Source of the DNA: Actinomycetota bacterium
GTDB lineage: Bacteria > Actinomycetota > Acidimicrobiia > Acidimicrobiales > BP-101
Reading direction: 5' to 3'
Assembly: GCA_030838265.1 (NCBI GenBank)
Contig: JAUTXA010000243.1
Location: forward strand, 1 to 12,475
Length of the DNA: 12,475 nucleotides
Part shown: piece after piece, positions 7,281 to 12,475 of the stretch
How the letters are laid out: the number at the start of each line of letters is the position of its first letter
How positions within the stretch are numbered: the first letter of the stretch is position 1
Position numbers and translations under genes: made by a program
The notes under the pieces: model-generated
The model's input: the letters and a program-made list of their open reading frames with translations, nothing else
The model's database searches: none
Told to the model about the DNA's origin: nothing

Positions 7281-7589
7281 ATGGCCAAGGTTTCGGGGTG
7301 CGAGCTGTGTGAAGCGGCGCGGATCACTCCATGGCACTTCGAGGACGACACCTGTTGGGTGGCCGACTGCGAGATCTGCGACGTCCCCATGGTGGTGTGG
7401 AAGGAGCACGGCCACGAGCCGCCATCCGACGTGGTCGACGAGATGGTCGGCCGGCTCGTCGCGGTGGCCGATGCCCGCTTCGGCGCAGACGGTTACTCGG
7501 TCGATCGCGTGATGCGCCAGATCCCCGATCACTTCCACGCCCACGCCCGCGATCCGCACTGGTGGTCACGGCGATTCCTGGGCCGTTAG
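7281..7589 (+). CDS. Small Cys/His-rich HIT-like protein
   Basis: A 102-residue protein that I cannot assign to a named function. It has two CxxC motifs (Cys7/Cys10 in CELC and Cys30/Cys33 in CEIC), another cysteine at 25, and near the end IPDHFHAHAR, whose His84-x-His86-x-His88 matches the core of the histidine-triad (HIT) motif. HIT proteins are nucleotide hydrolases or transferases, and some carry a zinc site of this kind, so a zinc-stabilised HIT-like fold is a reasonable inference. It is shorter than typical HIT proteins (about 110-150 residues). Other conserved-looking parts are the Trp/acidic segment at 18-28 and VPMVVWKEH at 35-43. It starts 4 bases after the trpA stop and ends inside a strong hairpin, so it belongs to the trp transcript. 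A role in tryptophan metabolism is only a guess from position. Confidence 0.75.
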   Translation: MAKVSGCELCEAARITPWHFEDDTCWVADCEICDVPMVVWKEHGHEPPSDVVDEMVGRLVAVADARFGADGYSVDRVMRQIPDHFHAHARDPHWWSRRFLGR

Positions 7590-7596
7590 GCCCAGG
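7577..7596 (+). terminator. Hairpin closing the trp operon
   Basis: CCTGGGCC and GGCCCAGG form a perfect 8-bp stem around a GTTA loop. The stop codon TAG of the HIT-like gene (7587-7589) lies across the loop and the first base of the 3' arm. No run of T follows, so it may act as a U-less terminator, a Rho-assisted stop or a 3'-end stabiliser. Its position between the operon and the next promoter supports an end-of-transcript role. Confidence 0.55.
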
Positions 7597-7616
7597 TCGG
7601 GGCGCCAAGGCGTCGC

Positions 7617-7622
7617 TACGCT
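7617..7622 (+). promoter_or_regulatory. Putative -10 element (TACGCT) for the deaminase-like gene
   Basis: TACGCT fits TANNNT. A start 7 bases on would be base 7629, one base before the ATG at 7630. No Shine-Dalgarno sequence is visible, so this is a good case for a leaderless message. Confidence 0.5.
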
Positions 7623-7629
7623 GCATCTG

Positions 7630-8300
7630 ATGGCGCTGCGCACCACCAGCGAAGCACGCAACCACTGGGCCGATCTCGACGGGGCGTGGCGCGCCGTGTT
7701 GCAGTTGGCATGGGAGGCCTACCGGGCCGGCGGCGAGCCGGTGGGGGCGGTTGTCGTTCGCCCCGAGGGCTCGATCCTGGCCAAGGGCCGCAACCACGTG
7801 TTCGAGCACCGTCGGGGTCCCGGAGCTCTGCCCGGTGGCCCCCTGGCGCACGCCGCTGTCGTCGCCCTGTCGGCCCTCGACCCCTTCGAGCGCCACGACG
7901 ACTTCACGTTGGTCGTCTCGATCGAGCCCTGCCTTCTCTGCATAGGTGCCACCGTCGCCGCCGCAGTCGGAGCCATTCGCTACGCCGCCGCCGACTTCTA
8001 CGCCGGAGCGGCGAGCGCGTTGCCCTCGAACCCCGAGACCGATCGTCTCGAGCTGAAGATCGACGGCCCGCTCGAGGGGCCGTTCGGCCTGATGGCCGGC
8101 GCCCTGCGCCTCGAGCCGTTCGTGCGGCTCAACCCCGAGGGCCACGTCGTGCGATGGGCCGCTGAGCGCGACCCGGCCGCCCTTCGTCTGGCCCAGGTTT
8201 GGGCCACCCGAGGCACCCTGCAGACGGCGGCCGACGAACGGACCTCGCTGTCCGAGCTGATCCCCTCGATCTGGAAGTCGCTGGCCGCCGCCGCCGGCGG

Positions 8301-8304
<4 letters not shown>
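7630..8304 (+). CDS. CMP/dCMP-type deaminase-fold protein lacking the catalytic Glu
   Basis: A 224-residue protein of the cytidine/deoxycytidylate deaminase superfamily. The zinc motif PCxxC is present as EPCLLC (Cys101 and Cys104), and upstream lies AHAAV with the zinc-ligand histidine His74. In active members this motif is HAE or CAE, and the glutamate shuttles protons; here position 76 is alanine (GCT codon). The three zinc ligands are therefore kept while the catalytic residue is missing. The N-terminal half has the usual GEPVGAVVV strand (35-43). Beyond about residue 130 there is a C-terminal extension of some 90 residues ending in an Ala/Gly-rich tail. Active TadA- or RibD-type function is unlikely unless another residue substitutes. 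A structural or binding role is possible, as in eukaryotic Tad3/ADAT3, which also lacks this Glu. The stop overlaps the convergent typA stop by 4 bases. Confidence 0.8.
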
Positions 8305-10148
<1,844 letters not shown>

Positions 10149-10158
10149 GAGCCGTTCG

Positions 10159-10164
10159 AGTGTA
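10159..10164 (-). promoter_or_regulatory. Putative -10 element (TACACT) for typA
   Basis: On the minus strand TACACT fits TANNNT and predicts a transcription start near base 10152, four bases before the typA ATG. There is no Shine-Dalgarno sequence. A TTCAAG (10184-10189) could be a weak, widely spaced -35. Confidence 0.4.
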
Positions 10165-10170
10165 GGGGAA

Positions 10171-10191
10171 GGCGGTTCGCCGCCTTGAACC
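10171..10191. repeat. Overlapping inverted repeats upstream of typA
   Basis: GGCGG-TTCG-CCGCC (10171-10184) is a perfect 5-bp stem with a TTCG loop. Sharing its centre, GGTTC (10174-10178) and GAACC (10187-10191) form a second inverted repeat 8 bases apart. Both lie just upstream of the typA -10, where a repressor could bind. The function is unknown. Confidence 0.35.
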
Positions 10192-10232
10192 CGCTCACTG
10201 GCGCGATGCGTAGAGACGTGACGCCGACCATG

Positions 10233-10238
10233 TACCCT
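10233..10238 (+). promoter_or_regulatory. Putative -10 element (TACCCT) for the helicase operon
   Basis: TACCCT fits TANNNT and is preceded directly by TG. Predicted start is near base 10245, giving a leader of about 112 bases before the helicase ATG, unlike the other units here. No -35 is evident. Confidence 0.35.
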
Positions 10239-10239
10239 T

Positions 10240-10273
10240 GATTGGGACGAGCCAGAGCCAATCGGGCGGCTCG
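10240..10273 (+). other. Interlocked inverted repeats, possible H-type pseudoknot
   Basis: GATTGG (10240-10245) pairs perfectly with CCAATC (10258-10263). Inside that loop, CGAGCC (10248-10253) pairs perfectly with GGCTCG (10268-10273) outside it. In RNA the two 6-bp stems could form a pseudoknot with linkers of 2, 4 and 4 bases. If transcription starts near 10245, most of the first arm would be missing from the RNA, and the repeats would instead be DNA sites. Confidence 0.35.
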
Positions 10274-10319
10274 CGGGTCAGACCTCATCGCCACGCTGCC
10301 GTCGCAGCCAACCTCCGAG

Positions 10320-10337
10320 GCGTCGACCCACCGACGC
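10320..10337 (+). other. Hairpin just ahead of the helicase ribosome-binding site
   Basis: GCGTCG and CGACGC form a perfect 6-bp stem around a 6-base loop (ACCCAC), ending four bases before AGGAG at 10342-10346. It could influence ribosome access, though it does not cover the site. Confidence 0.35.
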
Positions 10338-10356
10338 GATCAGGAGCAAACAAGCG

Positions 10357-11523
10357 ATGACCACCACCTTCGGGGCCCTTGGGCTCCCGTCCGACCTCGT
10401 TGCCGCCTTGGCGGAAGCCGGGATCGACGAGCCCTTTCCCATCCAGGCCCTCACCATCCCCGACGCTCTGGCGGGCCGCGATCTCTGCGGCAAGGCCAAG
10501 ACGGGCTCGGGCAAGACCCTGGCCTTCGGCCTGCCCCTGCTGACCCGCCTCAGCAAAGCCAAGTCGAAGCGGCCGACGGGCCTGGTGCTGGTGCCGACCC
10601 GCGAGCTAGCAGTCCAGGTCGCCGAGGTCCTTGCCCCGCTGGGCGAACGCTCCGGTGTCCGGGTCACCGCCGTCTACGGCGGCCGCGCCGTCGAGCGTGA
10701 TGTCAAGGCCCTCGAGCAGGGCATCGACCTGCTGATCGCCACGCCGGGACGGCTCATCGACCTTGGCGACCGCGACGCGGTGGCCTTCGACGGCGTCGAG
10801 GCGCTCGTGCTCGACGAGGCCGATCGCATGGCCGACATGGGCTTCATGCCCCAGGTCGAGTGGATCCTGCGCCGGGTCGTGAACCCCCACCAGACGCTGC
10901 TGTTCTCGGCCACCCTCGACCGCGACGTCGATCATCTGGTGCGGGCGTACCTCAAGGACCCGGTCCGCTATGAGGTCGAGTCGACCTCGGCCACGGTCGA
11001 CGAGATGGAGCACCGCTTCATCGCCGTCCATCAGCTCGACAAGGCCAAGGTGACGGCGTCGATCGCCCGCGGTGGCACTCGCACGCTGATCTTCGTCCGC
11101 ACCAAGCGGGGTGCCGACCGGCTGGCCGAGCAGCTCCAGAAAGAGGGTTTGCGGGCCGGCGCCATCCATGGCGACCTTCGCCAGGGCCTTCGCGAGCGAG
11201 CCCTGGCTGACTTCTCCAGCGGCAAGCTCCCTGCCCTCGTCGCGACCGACGTGGCCGCTCGAGGAATTCACGTCGATGGGGTCGACACCGTGGTCCACTT
11301 CGACCCCCCCGAGGACCAGAAGGCCTACCTCCACCGGTCGGGCCGCACGGCGCGCGCCGGTGAGTCAGGGCTGGTCGTGACGCTCGTGCTCTGGGATCAG
11401 CACCTCAAAGCCGAGCGCCTGCAGAAGCGGCTTGGCATCAGCCAGCCCATCGTCGAGATGTTCTCGAACGACTCGCGCCTGGCCAACCTCAGCAGCTGGG
11501 ATCCCCTCGTTGCCGTCGGCTAG
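10357..11523 (+). CDS. DEAD-box RNA helicase, minimal core
   Basis: A 388-residue ATP-dependent RNA helicase. Motifs in order: the Q motif region with Phe5 and Gln30, motif I AKTGSGKT (47-54), Ia PTRELA (80-85), TPGR (129-132), II DEAD (153-156), III SAT (184-186), V ATDVAARG (296-303) and VI HRSGRTAR (326-333). It stops soon after the second RecA domain, with no basic or RNA-binding C-terminal extension as found in DeaD/CsdA or DbpA. Its specificity would therefore depend on partners or on the core itself. The ATG has AGGAG 10 bases upstream and a leader of about 110 bases with possible structure. DEAD-box helicases commonly act in ribosome assembly or mRNA decay; which one applies here is not visible. 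The ABC transporter gene begins on the base after its stop. Confidence 0.95.
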   Translation: MTTTFGALGLPSDLVAALAEAGIDEPFPIQALTIPDALAGRDLCGKAKTGSGKTLAFGLPLLTRLSKAKSKRPTGLVLVPTRELAVQVAEVLAPLGERSGVRVTAVYGGRAVERDVKALEQGIDLLIATPGRLIDLGDRDAVAFDGVEALVLDEADRMADMGFMPQVEWILRRVVNPHQTLLFSATLDRDVDHLVRAYLKDPVRYEVESTSATVDEMEHRFIAVHQLDKAKVTASIARGGTRTLIFVRTKRGADRLAEQLQKEGLRAGAIHGDLRQGLRERALADFSSGKLPALVATDVAARGIHVDGVDTVVHFDPPEDQKAYLHRSGRTARAGESGLVVTLVLWDQHLKAERLQKRLGISQPIVEMFSNDSRLANLSSWDPLVAVG

Positions 11524-12441
11524 GTGATCGGCACGGCGGTCGCCCTCGAGGCTCGGGGCCTCACCAAGCGGTTCAAGGGCGAGGTCCTCGCCGTCGACCA
11601 CCTCGACATCAGCGTGCCCACCGGCGAGGTCTGCGGATTGCTGGGCCCCAACGGCGCGGGCAAGACGACGACGTTGCGCATGATGCTCGGGCTGATCCGC
11701 CCGGACGAAGGCGAGGCGTCAGTGCTGGGCGAGATCATGCGCCCGAGCCACCCGGTGCTCGCCCGGGTCGGCACGCTCATCGAGCGACCCGGCTTCGTCC
11801 CTCATCTCAGCGGGATGACCAACCTGCGGCTCTTCTGGCGCTCGGGTGGTGGCTCCTGGCCGGCTCCCCACCTCGACCGGGCGCTCGACGTGGCCGGACT
11901 CGGGTCGGCCGTGGACCGGAAGGTGAAGGGCTACTCGCAGGGCATGCGACAGCGTCTCGGTATCGCCCAGGCCCTGCTCGGCCAGCCCGAAGTGCTCGTC
12001 CTCGACGAGCCCACCAACGGGCTCGACCCACAGGAGATGCGCGAGATGCGCCGCCTCATCCGCGAGATGGCGGGGGAGGGCGCCACCGTCCTGCTCTCGA
12101 GTCACCTCCTTGCCGAGGTCGAGCAGGTCTGCCACCAGGTGATCGTGATGGACAAGGGGCGTCTGGTCTCGACGGGCTCGGTGTCCGACCTCGTCGGCCA
12201 CGGCAGTGCCGTGTACCTCGAGGTCGGTGACGTGGCCCGGGCGGTCGCCACCCTCGAGGGTCTGGCCGGTGTGGTCTCGGTGGCCCCCGAGGGCGAGGGG
12301 CTGACGGTCGCGACTGACGGCATCCCCCGATCGGCCTTGGTCAAGGCGCTCGTCCGCGCCCGGGTGGCGGTCGAGACGGTGACGACCCGCAACCGCCTCG
12401 AGGACGCTTTCCTCGACCTGCTCGGAGACGACCACCGATGA
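11524..12441 (+). CDS. ABC transporter ATP-binding protein, ABC-2 export type
   Basis: A 305-residue ATPase that would power an exporter together with the permease starting at 12438. Walker A GPNGAGKTT (41-49), signature YSQGMRQRLGIA (137-148), Walker B VLVLDEPTNGLD (157-168) and the H-loop His194 in SSHLL are intact. The Q-loop region reads GTLIERPGF (83-91), with Glu87 about where glutamine usually sits; this LIE-P-F form resembles the BcrA/CcmA-like drug and antibiotic exporters. A C-terminal domain of about 80 residues follows (about 225-305), typical of this group. The GTG start abuts the helicase stop with no gap and no good Shine-Dalgarno sequence, so translation may depend on coupling. 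The stop overlaps the permease start as ATGA. The substrate is unknown. Confidence 0.93.
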   Translation: MIGTAVALEARGLTKRFKGEVLAVDHLDISVPTGEVCGLLGPNGAGKTTTLRMMLGLIRPDEGEASVLGEIMRPSHPVLARVGTLIERPGFVPHLSGMTNLRLFWRSGGGSWPAPHLDRALDVAGLGSAVDRKVKGYSQGMRQRLGIAQALLGQPEVLVLDEPTNGLDPQEMREMRRLIREMAGEGATVLLSSHLLAEVEQVCHQVIVMDKGRLVSTGSVSDLVGHGSAVYLEVGDVARAVATLEGLAGVVSVAPEGEGLTVATDGIPRSALVKALVRARVAVETVTTRNRLEDAFLDLLGDDHR

Positions 12442-12475
12442 TCGCCACCGAGTTGATGAAGCAGCTGCGCCGGGT
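12438..12475 (+). CDS. Start of ABC transporter permease (partial)
   Basis: Only the first 12 codons and part of the 13th are in the window (MIATELMKQLRR). The ATG overlaps the ATPase stop as ATGA, with GGAG at 12424-12427. A short amphipathic N-terminus with basic residues before the first membrane helix is usual for ABC-2 permeases, and the position after the ATPase supports the call. The gene runs off the window edge. Confidence 0.65.
   Translation, partial: MIATELMKQLRR

Larger units (their letters stand above)
10149..10356. promoter_or_regulatory. Divergent region between typA and the helicase gene
   Basis: This 208-base stretch has no convincing gene. It holds a -10 candidate for typA (10159-10164), overlapping inverted repeats (10171-10191), a -10 candidate for the helicase (10233-10238), two interlocked inverted repeats (10240-10273), and a hairpin (10320-10337) just before the helicase ribosome-binding site AGGAG (10342-10346). 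Confidence 0.55.

Noticed and set aside
6275..7390. Long minus-strand open frame (371 codons) opposite trpA and the end of trpB
   Set aside because: It crosses three well-supported genes, shows no motif, and has the composition of an antisense shadow.
10206..10241. Eleven-codon frame between typA and the helicase gene
   Set aside because: Too short, no ribosome-binding site, and it overlaps the likely helicase promoter.

Overview
The window is dense, GC-rich (roughly 70% G+C by eye) chromosomal DNA with short intergenic gaps, many 4-base start/stop overlaps, GTG and TTG starts, and TANNNT-type -10 elements placed directly at start codons. Together with gene content this suggests a high-GC actinobacterium. 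A separate trpF gene argues against the Streptomyces/Mycobacterium type, which use the dual-function PriA, and favours a deeper lineage such as Acidimicrobiia. That placement is inference; no rRNA or other marker lies in the window. I see no mobile element, CRISPR array, tRNA or rRNA.

Layout: (1) 69-1786, plus strand: a YgfZ/GcvT-like folate-binding protein and a lipoprotein with carboxypeptidase-regulatory-like domains, translationally coupled. (2) 1758-3786, minus strand: an OmpR-family response regulator followed by its sensor histidine kinase, whose 3' end overlaps the lipoprotein gene by 29 bases. (3) 3887-7589, plus strand: a compact tryptophan operon trpC-trpF-trpB-trpA followed by a small Cys/His-rich HIT-like protein, closed by a perfect 8-bp hairpin that contains the last stop codon. 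(4) 7630-8304, plus strand: a CMP/dCMP-type deaminase-fold protein that has lost the catalytic glutamate. (5) 8301-10148, minus strand: typA/bipA translational GTPase. (6) 10149-10356: a divergent intergenic region with inverted repeats and a possible pseudoknot. (7) 10357-12475, plus strand: a minimal DEAD-box RNA helicase, an ABC transporter ATPase starting on the base after its stop codon, and the first codons of the permease.

How the genes work together: TrpC and TrpF carry out the two steps from phosphoribosylanthranilate to indole-glycerol phosphate, and TrpA/TrpB convert that to tryptophan. The anthranilate genes (trpE, trpG, trpD) are not here. The regulator and kinase form one envelope-sensing unit diverging from the trp operon. 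TypA and the DEAD-box helicase, both tied to ribosome or RNA metabolism, diverge from a shared control region. The ATPase and partial permease would form an ABC-2 type exporter.

Most of the window is ordinary housekeeping DNA. The points most worth a second look are the apparently leaderless or near-leaderless start of four transcription units, the small HIT-like protein in the trp operon, the deaminase with HAA in place of HAE, and the structured DNA or leader ahead of the helicase.
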